From positions 115,059-179,058 of the forward strand of contig CAWBRQ010000003.1 of NCBI GenBank assembly GCA_963791315.1: DNA of 64,000 nucleotides, read 5' to 3'. Source of the stretch: JACCZX01 sp963791315 (GTDB lineage: Bacteria; Pseudomonadota; Gammaproteobacteria; Burkholderiales; Burkholderiaceae_F). The notes under the pieces are model-generated. The model was not told where the DNA came from. It was given only the letters and a program-made list of their open reading frames with translations, and did no database searches. Below are positions 7,472 through 15,123 of this stretch, piece after piece. A program made the position numbers and the translations under genes. Position 1 is the stretch's first letter, and each line of letters begins with the position of its first letter.

Positions 7472-7549
7472 GCCTAACCTCTCCATCGAGCGGACGTGCC
7501 AAGGGCCGCTTCGCGCCCCTTGCCCCGCCGCTCATGTCGTACGTTAGGC
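7472..7549 (+). repeat. attC site of cassette 5
   Basis: A 78-base palindrome from GCCTAAC to GTTAGGC, main attC family (TCCATCGAGCGGACGT on the left, CCCGCCGCTCATGTCG on the right). It is nearly identical to the site at 8119. Confidence 0.92.
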
Positions 7550-7617
7550 GTCAGAAGTCGCAGCACTTGGCGAAGAAGCGGGGCAGCATCATGCTTACTG
7601 CACTTAGGAGATTCGGT

Positions 7618-8088
7618 ATGCGCGCTTTGCTCACTCTTCTGGCAGCAATGCTGCTCTGTCCGCTAGTGCATGCAAATGACGCGACAAAGGTCGTCGGCAC
7701 ATGGAAGCTGGTGTCGTTTGTCAATGAGTTCCAGGACGGGTCAGAGGCTAAAGGCGCCTACGGGAATCGTCCTACCGGTTACGTCATCTTTACGCCTGAG
7801 GGACGCGTGATGTTTATGGTCGAAGCGGAAGGCCGCAAAGCGCCTGAGAACGACGAGCAGCGGGCCGCAGCGTTTCGTACCATCATCGCCTACACCGGGC
7901 TGTACAAATTTGAAGGGGACAAGTTCATTACGAAAGTCGACGTCTCTTGGAATCCGAGTTGGGTTGGGACAGAGCAAGTCCGCGACTACAAACTCGACGG
8001 TGACACCTTCAAAGTGATCTCGCCTTGGGTCATGAGCCCAAACCTAGGCAAGATGACTCGAGCCACCGTCACCTGGGAACGAAAGTAG
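7618..8088 (+). CDS. lipocalin-like domain secreted protein
   Basis: Cassette 6. A 156-residue exported protein. The signal peptide (LLTLLAAMLLCPLVHA) is followed by a lipocalin-like (Lipocalin_5 type) barrel: the opening VVGTWKLVSFVNEF, the strand pair GYVIFTPEGRVMFMV, and the C-terminal LDGDTFKVISP and TRATVTWER. The domain is about 135 residues, as usual for the family, whose ligands are mostly unknown. The ATG at 7618 has TAGGAG 7 bases upstream; an in-frame ATG at 7591 lacks one. It is an intact cassette gene, 30 bases from its attC. Confidence 0.85.
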   Translation: MRALLTLLAAMLLCPLVHANDATKVVGTWKLVSFVNEFQDGSEAKGAYGNRPTGYVIFTPEGRVMFMVEAEGRKAPENDEQRAAAFRTIIAYTGLYKFEGDKFITKVDVSWNPSWVGTEQVRDYKLDGDTFKVISPWVMSPNLGKMTRATVTWERK

Positions 8089-8118
8089 GCGTCCTCATCC
8101 AGCCCGATCGAAGCTGAC

Positions 8119-8196
8119 GCCTAACCTCTCCATCGAGCGGACGTCCCAAAGGCCGCTTCGCGCCCTTTGGCCCGCCGCTCATGTCGAACGTTAGGC
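8119..8196 (+). repeat. attC site of cassette 6
   Basis: A 78-base palindrome from GCCTAAC to GTTAGGC, main attC family. It is almost the same as the site at 7472, so the two neighbouring cassettes probably shared an origin or recombined. Confidence 0.92.
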
Positions 8197-8251
8197 GGCC
8201 CGTTAACTCGGGGCTACACCGTTGAAGCGTTCATACGTACCGGAGATCTAA

Positions 8252-8743
8252 ATGAGACTACTCACTGCCTTACTAATCTTCGCGTTGACGGTCCCACTCG
8301 GCGCTCAGCCATTACCCGATGAAATCGCGATTCGCAACATTATCGAAGACGAGAACGCTACGTGGAACAACGGCGATGCGGTTGGCTACTCGCGCCACTT
8401 CGCCGAGGCGGGCACGTTTACGAACATCCGAGGTCAATTTTTCACCGGACATGCGGCGTTCCTCAAGCAACATGAAGTGATCTTGGAAGGCATATTCAAG
8501 AATACGACGGTGAGCCAAGACATCGTCTCACTCAAATTCATCCGGCCTGATATCGCGATCGTCGAGACGCTGACAGCGGTCGCCGGCATCGCCCAGAGCG
8601 CTCCCGGCGTAACGAGAGATGACAAAGGGCGACTCCGCACACGACTTCTGCAGGTTCTCGCTAAGGAGGACGGAGTGTGGAAGATCGTCTCATATCACAA
8701 TGTAGACGTGAAGCCGGGAATCCCGGTCCCTGATCCAAGATGA
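8252..8743 (+). CDS. SnoaL/NTF2-like secreted protein (SgcJ/EcaC type)
   Basis: Cassette 7. A 163-residue exported protein: a signal peptide (LLTALLIFALTVPLGAQ) followed by an NTF2-like cone fold. Typical blocks are IIEDENATWNNGDAVGYSRHF, FTNIRGQFFTGHAAFLKQHE and the C-terminal strand LLQVLAKEDGVWKIVSYHNV. Members of this family bind small hydrophobic molecules and include enzymes and non-enzymes; the specific role cannot be read. It starts at ATG 8252, with GGAG visible 7-8 bases before it. Intact, 21 bases ahead of its attC. Confidence 0.87.
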   Translation: MRLLTALLIFALTVPLGAQPLPDEIAIRNIIEDENATWNNGDAVGYSRHFAEAGTFTNIRGQFFTGHAAFLKQHEVILEGIFKNTTVSQDIVSLKFIRPDIAIVETLTAVAGIAQSAPGVTRDDKGRLRTRLLQVLAKEDGVWKIVSYHNVDVKPGIPVPDPR

Positions 8744-8764
8744 TGTTTCTTCAAACGGCGGGCC

Positions 8765-8846
8765 GCCTAACCCGGCGGTCAACGCGGACGCGCCACCGGC
8801 GTGGCTTCGCCCGCGCCGTGGTCGCCGGTTACCTTACACGTTAGAT
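8765..8846 (+). repeat. attC site of cassette 7
   Basis: An 82-base imperfect palindrome from GCCTAAC to GTTAGAT. It is the second member of the CCGGCGGTCAACGCGGACG / GGTTACCTTACACG family, matching the site at 6279. Confidence 0.9.
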
Positions 8847-8892
8847 CGCTGGCAATCTGTGCAAGTGAGCATGATGAAAGCTCAAGCGCTCA

Positions 8893-9174
8893 ATGTCGTT
8901 GATCGCTTTTCTACTTAGCTTTCCAGCTCGATCTCGTGCTTCATTGGCAGCTCGAGAAGCGTGTCAAGCACTCATAGGTAATGAGCCGATCATTGGTACG
9001 CATGTTTGCGCTGATGAATCGAGTCGGTACGTCGTACGAGTATTTTGGGGAAGACGTAAAGGCCGATTGGAAAAACAGCCCCCATGGCAGGAGTGCTGGA
9101 CATTCGCAGTCACAAAGGGCAACAATGCCGCCGAGCGAATCGATGGTGAAAAGTACAGACCCGTTATTCGATAA
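8893..9174 (+). CDS. cassette 8 hypothetical protein
   Basis: A 93-residue protein with no family I can name. The N-terminal 20 residues are hydrophobic and basic. The C-terminal half (ESSRYVVRVFWGRRK, PPWQECWTFAV, GEKYRPVIR) reads like a small beta-rich domain. The TAA stop falls inside the degenerate R'' box CGATAAC of the following attC, a common arrangement for cassettes. An alternative frame across the same bases (8981 onward) runs into the Sel1 gene but is an overlap artefact. Function unknown. Confidence 0.5.
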   Translation: MSLIAFLLSFPARSRASLAAREACQALIGNEPIIGTHVCADESSRYVVRVFWGRRKGRLEKQPPWQECWTFAVTKGNNAAERIDGEKYRPVIR

Positions 9175-9224
9175 CAATCGCGCGGCTCAGCGACCCAACA
9201 AATGGCTTAGCTCAATAGTTAGAC
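9169..9224 (+). repeat. degenerate attC site closing cassette 8
   Basis: The R' core GTTAGAC (9218-9224) is clear. The left core is a divergent CGATAAC (9169-9175), and the arms ATAACAATCGCG and GCTCAATAGTTAG pair imperfectly. It probably marks the right end of the array; a 56-base site is at the short end of the attC range. Confidence 0.5.
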
Positions 9225-9259
9225 CTCGCTGCAATGCGAGTCCTAGAAGGGAATTTGCT

Positions 9260-9856
9260 ATGAAACGTCCCGTCGCCATTGTCGCGTTTGCTGCCCAGTT
9301 CCTGATGCCGTGTCTCGCGGGTGATCTCGAGGAAGGCGTGAAGTTTCAGCAGCGCAAGGACTATGCAAAGGCAGTCGTCGCCTTTGAGAGGGCCGCTGCA
9401 CATGGAAGCGTCGACGCCCAACGGCAACTGGGATTCATGTACTACCACGGAGAGGGTGTCACCCAAGACAATCAGCGCGCGACCTCACTATTCGAAAGGG
9501 CTGCCGAGGCTGGCGACATCCAATCAGCCTCCAACTTGGGCATGATGTACGAGTTCGGAATGGGTGTGCGTCAAGACGACAGTCGCGCGGCCTCGTGGTA
9601 CCAGAGGGCTGCGGAATTGGGGGATCCCGGCTCGCAATTCAGAATCAGCGTGATGTACTACCAAGGCCAAGGCGTGCCTCGTGATCGTGTCGAGGCTGCG
9701 AAGTGGTGGACTATTGCGATGAGTCAAGGACCTGAATGGGCGGAAAAGTTTCGCCCGTCGGTCGCATCGGCGGAGGCCAAGCTCACACCTGAGGAAAATG
9801 CGGAAGGAAAGAGCCGGGCAGCGGAGTGGCTCAATGCGCGCAAGTCCAAGAAGTGA
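9260..9856 (+). CDS. Sel1-repeat (tetratricopeptide-like) secreted protein
   Basis: A 198-residue exported protein. A signal peptide (residues 1 to about 20) is followed by three or four Sel1-like repeats of about 36 residues, each with the A...LG.MY..G.GV..D...A..W...AA pattern (for example LGFMYYHGEGV, LGMMYEFGMGV, ISVMYYQGQGV). Sel1 repeats are protein-interaction scaffolds, often periplasmic. The ATG at 9260 follows an AGAAGGGAA ribosome-binding site. It lies 36 bases after the last attC core on the same strand, so it could be a ninth cassette that lost its attC, or the first gene beyond the array. Confidence 0.87.
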   Translation: MKRPVAIVAFAAQFLMPCLAGDLEEGVKFQQRKDYAKAVVAFERAAAHGSVDAQRQLGFMYYHGEGVTQDNQRATSLFERAAEAGDIQSASNLGMMYEFGMGVRQDDSRAASWYQRAAELGDPGSQFRISVMYYQGQGVPRDRVEAAKWWTIAMSQGPEWAEKFRPSVASAEAKLTPEENAEGKSRAAEWLNARKSKK

Positions 9857-9933
9857 AAGCGCGTCTAGGACTTGGCAATAGTGTTGGATGCGACTTGGTC
9901 GGAAACAATATCGTGTATCGCCCTTCGAGCGAA

Positions 9934-11313
9934 CTACAAGCCAACCGCGTCCGTGACCAGGCGCCTTAATTCGCGGCGCAATTTGTCACGCACCGGTGCG
10001 AGCTTGCGACTGCGATTCAGGTTGTCGAGCTCGAACGGATCGCTCTCCAGATCGTAGAGTTCGTCGAGCTCCCCCGCCTTGCCCCGGTTGACCCAATGGA
10101 TGTACTTGTAGCGATCGGTACGCACCGCTTTGTATGTCATGCCCACCAGCCACGGCATCGCTTGTTCGGCCCAGTATTCAATCAGTATCGACTTGCGCCA
10201 CGCCGCACGGCGGGCGGCAAACAACGGCAGCAACGATCGGCCCTGGATCTGCGAACCCGGTTTACCTCCTGCTAGTTCGATCAGCGTCGGCGCGAGGTCC
10301 TGGCAGATGACAAGTTCGCGTCGGCGTGAGCCTGCCTTCACCCGGCGCGGATAGCGAACCACGAACGGCGAGCGAATGCCCTCTTCGTACGCGAAACGCC
10401 GCTCGGGACCGAGTGCATGCTCGCCAAAGAAGAAGCCGTTGTCGCTGAAGAAAACAATGAACGTGTTGTCCAGCTCGCCGCTTTGCTGCAGCACATCGAC
10501 GATCGCGCCGACTCCCTCATCGACCGCCGCCATCATCCTGGCGCGCAGGCGAATCTCTTCCTGCTCGCCCGATTGCAGCGCGGACAGGATCGCTTGCGAC
10601 GCGGGACCTGACTTCAGCGCGAAACTCTCGGCCCACGCCGGCTTGCTCTTGATCACCTCGGCCGGCGGCAACATGTTCGGTGTGCGCGGGAACACGGCGT
10701 CGCGATACAGATCCTTATGGCGCTCCGCGACGACGTAACCCCCTTGTGCCGAGATGCGCAACGTGCCGTCAGCCGCTTGCTCGGCGTCGGGGTGCACCGC
10801 CTTGTGCGCGAAAAAAAGCGAGAACGGCTTCTTGCGCTTGCGCTTCAGAAAATCGACCGCCAGCCCGTTCATGAGGTCGGTGATGTAGCCGCTGTGCTGC
10901 ACGTAGTCGCCATCGTGATTCAGCCGCGGGTCATTTAGCTTTCCGTGCCCGTCATAGCTCACCCACGTGTCGTAACCGGGCCGCGGCATGCCGTCATTGC
11001 CCATGTGCCACTTGCCGATGTGAGCGGTCTCGTACCCGAGCCGCTGCAGCTCGAGGTGGTAGTTCGGCAAGCGATGGCTCATCGCATCGCGCGCGACGTT
11101 GTCGATGATTCCGTGCCGGCTGGCGTACTGACCGCTGACGATCGAAGCGCGATTCGGCGAACAGATCGGCGTCGTGTGAAAAGCGCGCTCGAAGATCGCG
11201 CCTTCGTGCGCAAGCCGATCGATGTGCGGCGTCTTCATGTAGGGATGGCCACCGGCGCCAAACTCGTCGTAGCGCAGATCGTCAATCAGAATCACGAGAA
11301 AATTGGGCTTCAT
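9934..11313 (-). CDS. sulfatase (arylsulfatase / N-sulfoglucosamine sulfohydrolase-like)
   Basis: A 459-residue formylglycine-dependent sulfatase that would hydrolyse sulfate esters or sulfamates. Metal-site aspartates are in LIDDLRYD (residues 9-16), and the modification motif CSPNR (Cys51) follows the C-x-P-x-R rule. Later blocks AHIGKWHMG, FSDNGFFFGEH and GKPGSQIQGRSLLP are standard for the family. No signal peptide is visible, so it may act in the cytoplasm. The ATG at 11313 abuts the divergent YjbQ gene region. No anaerobic-type or FGE maturase gene is nearby. The specific substrate is not determinable. Confidence 0.9.
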   Translation of the reverse strand: MKPNFLVILIDDLRYDEFGAGGHPYMKTPHIDRLAHEGAIFERAFHTTPICSPNRASIVSGQYASRHGIIDNVARDAMSHRLPNYHLELQRLGYETAHIGKWHMGNDGMPRPGYDTWVSYDGHGKLNDPRLNHDGDYVQHSGYITDLMNGLAVDFLKRKRKKPFSLFFAHKAVHPDAEQAADGTLRISAQGGYVVAERHKDLYRDAVFPRTPNMLPPAEVIKSKPAWAESFALKSGPASQAILSALQSGEQEEIRLRARMMAAVDEGVGAIVDVLQQSGELDNTFIVFFSDNGFFFGEHALGPERRFAYEEGIRSPFVVRYPRRVKAGSRRRELVICQDLAPTLIELAGGKPGSQIQGRSLLPLFAARRAAWRKSILIEYWAEQAMPWLVGMTYKAVRTDRYKYIHWVNRGKAGELDELYDLESDPFELDNLNRSRKLAPVRDKLRRELRRLVTDAVGL

Positions 11314-11399
11314 GCAAGCGTCGCGACGTGGTGGACGTGTGTCGCATCGTACGTCAGTGCTCGCCGTGTAGATTGCAGACGAGACCGTTCAGTGAACAG

Positions 11400-11819
11400 A
11401 TGCGCCAGGCCCATACCAGCTTGCAAATACAAACGCCCGGCCGCGCGTTCGTCGAGATCACGCGCGACATCCAAAGCTGGGTGCGTGACTGCAAGATCGC
11501 CGACGGGTTGCTGACCGTTTTCATCCGGCATACGTCGGCAAGCCTGCTGATTCAGGAAAACGCCGACCCGGAAGTGGTGCGCGATCTGGAGCGGTTCTTT
11601 GCACGTCTGGTTCCCGATGGCGATCCGTTGTTCGAGCACCGTGCCGAAGGCGCCGACGACATGCCGGCACATGTTCGCGCTGCGCTGACTCAAACTCAGC
11701 TATCGATTCCGGTTGTCGGAGGCGACCCTGTGCTCGGAACCTGGCAGGGCATCTATCTCGTCGAGCACAGAACTCGTGCTCATCGGCGTGAAGTCATGCT
11801 GCATCTAATTGGGCAATAG
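11400..11819 (+). CDS. YjbQ family protein (UPF0047)
   Basis: A 139-residue member of the YjbQ/UPF0047 family, with the conserved TVFIRHTSASLLIQENADP, HRAEGADDMPAHVRAAL and LGTWQGIYLVEHR blocks. The family has conserved histidines and a weak reported thiamine-phosphate synthase side activity; its physiological role is unsettled. The length is normal. The ATG at 11400 gives the standard N-terminus, while an in-frame start at 11328 would add a non-conserved extension. It lies divergent to the sulfatase and 53 bases upstream of the MmgE/PrpD gene. Confidence 0.9.
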   Translation: MRQAHTSLQIQTPGRAFVEITRDIQSWVRDCKIADGLLTVFIRHTSASLLIQENADPEVVRDLERFFARLVPDGDPLFEHRAEGADDMPAHVRAALTQTQLSIPVVGGDPVLGTWQGIYLVEHRTRAHRREVMLHLIGQ

Positions 11820-11872
11820 CGAGCGTGCGATTATTGGAGCTCGATTCGTGACAGCGGGAGTTCTGATCAGCG

Positions 11873-13246
11873 ATGGCTCGTAACACTCAAGTGGCCGCCG
11901 ACCACGACGCGCCGCCGATCACGCAGATTCTGGCGCGCTTCGTTGCGGAGCATCCGTCGCGCGGGTGGACCGACGCGGTGGACAAAGAGGCGCACCGCAC
12001 GCTGCTCAACTGGATCGGCTGCGCGGTCGGTGCCGCGAAGCATGAAGCCGCAGACGCGGCTCTGGCCGCGGTGCGGATGTTGCAGCCGGCGGCGCAAGCG
12101 ACTGTGCTCGGCCGCGCCGAACGTGTGGACATTGCGAGCGCCGCACTTGTCAATGGCATCACTTCGCACACATTCGACTTCGACGACACGCACCTAAAAA
12201 CAATCATTCATCCGGCCGGCCCGGTCGCCTCGGCGGCGGTCGCGCTCGCCGAGCTGATCGGCGCATCGGGGCGCGAGCTGATCGATTCGCTGGTGCTGGG
12301 TATCGACGTTGCGTGCCGGATCGGCAACACGATGTATCCGGATCATTACGACCGCGGTTGGCACATCACGGGTTCGACCGGCATGTTGGGAGCGGCTGCC
12401 GCCAGCGCGCGATTGTTGAAGCTCGATCAGCAACGGACTGCGATGGCGCTTGGCATCGCCGCGTCTCAACCAATCGGCGTACGCGAACAGTTCGGCACGA
12501 TGACGAAGCCGTTTCACCCCGGCGGCGCGGCGCGAGCAGGGTTGATGGCTGCGTTGCTTGCGAAGAACGGATTCACCGCGAGCGCAAAGGCGATCGAAGC
12601 ACCGCGAGGTTTGGTGCAGGTCGTGTCGGACAAGCGCAGTTGGAGTGAAGTCACCGACGAACTGGGTGAGCGCTTCGAGATATCGTTCAACACCTACAAG
12701 CCATTTGCGTGCGGCATCGTCATTCACCCGAGCATTGACGCGTGCGTGCAGTTGCGCGAGCGTGGCGTGCGGGCCGAGCAAGTCGAGCGTATCGAGCTCA
12801 AGGTGCACTCGCTGGTGCTGGAGCTGACCGGCAAAAAAGAGCCGGCGGATGGACTGCAAGGCAAGTTCAGCGTGTATCACGGTTGCGCGGTTGGGCTTAT
12901 TTTTGGACGCGCAGGCGAGCACGAGTTCTCGGATGCGGTCGTCAACCGGCCGGATGTCGTCGAGCTACGGCGCAAGATTGTGGCGACCGTCGATCAGAAC
13001 ATCGACGAAGCATCGGTCGACGTGACGGCGATACTCGGCGGCGCCAGGCGCGAACACGTCTTTGTCGAGCACGCAATCGGCTCGCTGCAGCGCCCGATGA
13101 CCGATGCACAGCTCGAAGCGAAGTTCACGGAGCTGAGCGCTCCTGTCATCGGCGCCGACAAGACGAAAGCGCTGATCGCGGCGGCATGGAAGATCGGAGA
13201 TGCCGCTGATGTCCGTGGAATGACCGCGATCGCACGGCCGCAGTGA
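11873..13246 (+). CDS. MmgE/PrpD family protein
   Basis: A 457-residue full-length MmgE/PrpD protein, the superfamily that includes 2-methylcitrate dehydratase, aconitate decarboxylase and epimerases of dicarboxylates. Visible blocks are LLNWIGCAVGA, GITSHTFDFDDTH, SAAVALAELIG, WHITGSTGMLGAAAA, REQFGTMTKPFHPGGAARAG and YKPFACGIVIHP. Burkholderiales carry many paralogues beside Bug receptors or dehydrogenases, and most are not true PrpD. No prpB, prpC or acnD neighbour is seen, so a methylcitrate role is unlikely. It overlaps the following dehydrogenase by 4 bases, so the two probably act on related hydroxy or dicarboxylic acids. Confidence 0.88.
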   Translation: MARNTQVAADHDAPPITQILARFVAEHPSRGWTDAVDKEAHRTLLNWIGCAVGAAKHEAADAALAAVRMLQPAAQATVLGRAERVDIASAALVNGITSHTFDFDDTHLKTIIHPAGPVASAAVALAELIGASGRELIDSLVLGIDVACRIGNTMYPDHYDRGWHITGSTGMLGAAAASARLLKLDQQRTAMALGIAASQPIGVREQFGTMTKPFHPGGAARAGLMAALLAKNGFTASAKAIEAPRGLVQVVSDKRSWSEVTDELGERFEISFNTYKPFACGIVIHPSIDACVQLRERGVRAEQVERIELKVHSLVLELTGKKEPADGLQGKFSVYHGCAVGLIFGRAGEHEFSDAVVNRPDVVELRRKIVATVDQNIDEASVDVTAILGGARREHVFVEHAIGSLQRPMTDAQLEAKFTELSAPVIGADKTKALIAAAWKIGDAADVRGMTAIARPQ

Positions 13247-14224
13247 ACACCCAGCGTCCGCGCATCGTAGTGCTCGATGACTACGAGCGGGCGCTGCGAC
13301 GTCTGGCGGACTGGTCCGAGATTGACCGTCGGGCCGACGTGGACATCTATCACGATCCACTACGCGGCGATACGCTGTACGCCGCAATAGCCGATGCTGA
13401 CGTGATCGTGCTGGTACGTGATCGCACGCCGTTGCGCGCTCAGTTGATTGAGCGTCTGCCGAAGTTGCGCTACGTGATCTTTACCGGCGCTCGCAACAAT
13501 GCGCTCGACGCAGCGGCGTTAGCCGCGCGCGGCATCCCGGTCAGCCATACCGAATGGGGCCCGTCGAAGGAAAGCACGTGCGAGCTGACATGGACGCTGA
13601 TTCTTGCTGCGAGCAAGCGACTCGAAGCAAAGTTGGCGGCAATGCGCACTGGCGGTTGGCGTGACGATCAACCGCTGCCGGGTGTGCTGGGCGGTGAGCG
13701 ACTGGGTCTGATCGGACTCGGTGAGATCGGTGGTCGGGTTGCGCGCGTCGCCCAAGCTTTCGGCATGCAGGTCGTTGCGTGGAGTCCGCGCATGACGCCC
13801 GAGCGCGCCGCTGAAAAGGGTGCGACGGCGGTGTCGATCGAAGAATTGCTTTCGACATCGAGAGTCGTGAGTCTGCATCTGGTGCCGACCGATCAGACGC
13901 GTGGACTGTTAAATCCGGCGCGGCTGGCGCTTGATGCGCGATGATGCAATTCTGGTCAACACGTCGCGCTCGGCGTTGATCGATATGGCGTCGCTGCTGG
14001 CGGCTTTGGGCGCAGGTCGGCCCGCGATCGCGGCGCTCGATGTATACGACGACGAGCCACTGGCAGCCGATCATCCGCTGCGCTCGCTGAAGAACGTTGT
14101 GCTGACTCCGCACATTGGCTTCGTGTCGCAGCCAGTATTCGAGGCGTTCGCCCGCGGTGTCAATGAATGCCTGATGGCGTGGTTGCGTGGTGAGCCGATC
14201 GTGCGCCAGTTGAAAATCGACTGA
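13243..14224 (+). CDS. D-2-hydroxyacid dehydrogenase (one frameshift)
   Basis: An NAD-dependent D-isomer 2-hydroxyacid dehydrogenase of about 326 residues. The N-terminal piece has the Rossmann motif GLIGLGEIGGRVA and ends near NPARLAL. The remainder continues in the next frame from about 13928 (MRDDAILVNTSRSALID, then DVYDDEPL and VVLTPHIGFVS with the catalytic histidine). One extra base near 13927 joins ARLAL to MRDDA cleanly, so a single indel breaks the gene. The GTG at 13243 overlaps the stop of the MmgE/PrpD gene. Substrate unknown; family members act on glycerate, lactate and similar acids. Confidence 0.85.
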
Positions 14225-14232
14225 CTCCGTCG

Positions 14233-15123
14233 ATGCGCGTTCTGGTGCTGGGCGGCGCGGGTTTTATCGGACGCCATGCCGTGGCAGCGCTGCTTGGCCG
14301 TCGGCACGAAGTCATCATCGGTAGCCGATACCCTGACCGCGCCGCGCGTCGTCTGCCGTTGCAAGCGCATCGATGTGAGCGCCGCGCAGTGCGATTCGAG
14401 CAACTGTTGACCGCCGATGCCTGGCGGCCGCTACTCGCAGATGTCGAAGTCGTGCTGAACTGCGTCGGCATCCTGCGCCAGCGTGGCGCCGAAACGTACG
14501 AGAAAGTGCATCATCGGGCGCCGGCAGCGCTCGCGGATGCCTGCGGCCTGGTCGGTGTTCGGCGTTTGGTACATGTGTCCGCGCTTGGGCTCGATCAGCA
14601 CGTAACGAGCGGTTTTCTGATATCGAAGCGGCACGGCGAAGCGGCGCTGCGAGCGCGTTCCTTAGATTGCGTGATCGTGCGTCCGTCGTTACTCAATGGC
14701 GCCGATGGCTATGGCGCGCGCTGGTTCCGCCAGGTTGCGCGCTGGCCGGTTCACTTCATTCCCGCCAGTGCGCTCGGGCGCGTCGCCCCGCTTGACGTCG
14801 ATGATCTCGGAATCGCGCTGACGGTGCTGTGCGAAATCGACAATCCTCCATCGCGCGAGATTGAACTCGGTGGCACCGCGCTTGTGTCGATCCGCGAATA
14901 CCTCGCGCTGTTACGCGTCGAGCAGTGCGGCGTGAACGCCCGGCCCGCGATGACGATCACTCTTCCGCATTGGCTGGCGCGGATCGGTAGTCACGCCTGC
15001 GACCTGCTGCACGTGACGCCGTTTTCGTTCGGCCATCTGCAGCTGATGCAGCACGACAATGTGCCGCGCGTGAACCACTTGTCGCAGCTACTGCAGGTCA
15101 CGGGAAAAACGCAAGAAAAATAA
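14233..15123 (+). CDS. NAD(P)-binding NDUFA9-like / atypical SDR protein
   Basis: A 296-residue extended/atypical short-chain dehydrogenase fold of the complex I NDUFA9-like (NmrA-related) group. The nucleotide-binding motif GGAGFIGRH is at the N-terminus, followed by NCVGILRQRG, VHVSALG and SKRHGEAALR. A YxxxK catalytic pair is not obvious, as is usual for atypical members. A hydrophobic stretch near the C-terminus may associate with membranes. It begins 8 bases after the dehydrogenase stop and may share its transcript. Its 3' end overlaps the convergent chaA gene by 26 bases. Function is not assignable beyond dinucleotide binding. Confidence 0.8.
   Translation: MRVLVLGGAGFIGRHAVAALLGRRHEVIIGSRYPDRAARRLPLQAHRCERRAVRFEQLLTADAWRPLLADVEVVLNCVGILRQRGAETYEKVHHRAPAALADACGLVGVRRLVHVSALGLDQHVTSGFLISKRHGEAALRARSLDCVIVRPSLLNGADGYGARWFRQVARWPVHFIPASALGRVAPLDVDDLGIALTVLCEIDNPPSREIELGGTALVSIREYLALLRVEQCGVNARPAMTITLPHWLARIGSHACDLLHVTPFSFGHLQLMQHDNVPRVNHLSQLLQVTGKTQEK

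Larger units (their letters stand above)
4476..9224 (+). mobile_element. integron cassette array without integrase (attI plus about eight cassettes)
   Basis: From attI rightward, a series of short same-strand genes alternates with imperfect palindromes of 56-82 bases. Most start with GCCTAAC and all end with GTTAGRY-type cores. Approximate cassettes are 4580-4973, 4974-5813, 5814-6352, 6353-6930, 6931-7543, 7544-8190, 8191-8840 and 8841-9218. Every cassette gene points the same way and is followed by its own attC. No integrase gene lies in the window, so new capture would need an integrase in trans. Several cassette genes have signal peptides or unknown folds, typical of sedentary chromosomal integrons. 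Confidence 0.88.

Noticed and set aside
4920..9224. Regularly recurring repeats as a CRISPR array
   Set aside because: Repeats are imperfect palindromes of 56-82 bases spaced 400-900 bases apart with genes between them; there are no short spacers and no cas genes.
8981..9259. Sel1 protein starting at 8981 as a 291-residue protein
   Set aside because: That frame crosses the degenerate attC and precedes a clear signal peptide and ribosome-binding site at 9260.
12194..12922. 242-codon minus-strand frame inside the MmgE/PrpD gene
   Set aside because: Low-complexity His/Arg/Leu composition and no ribosome-binding site; the plus strand has a full-length conserved gene.
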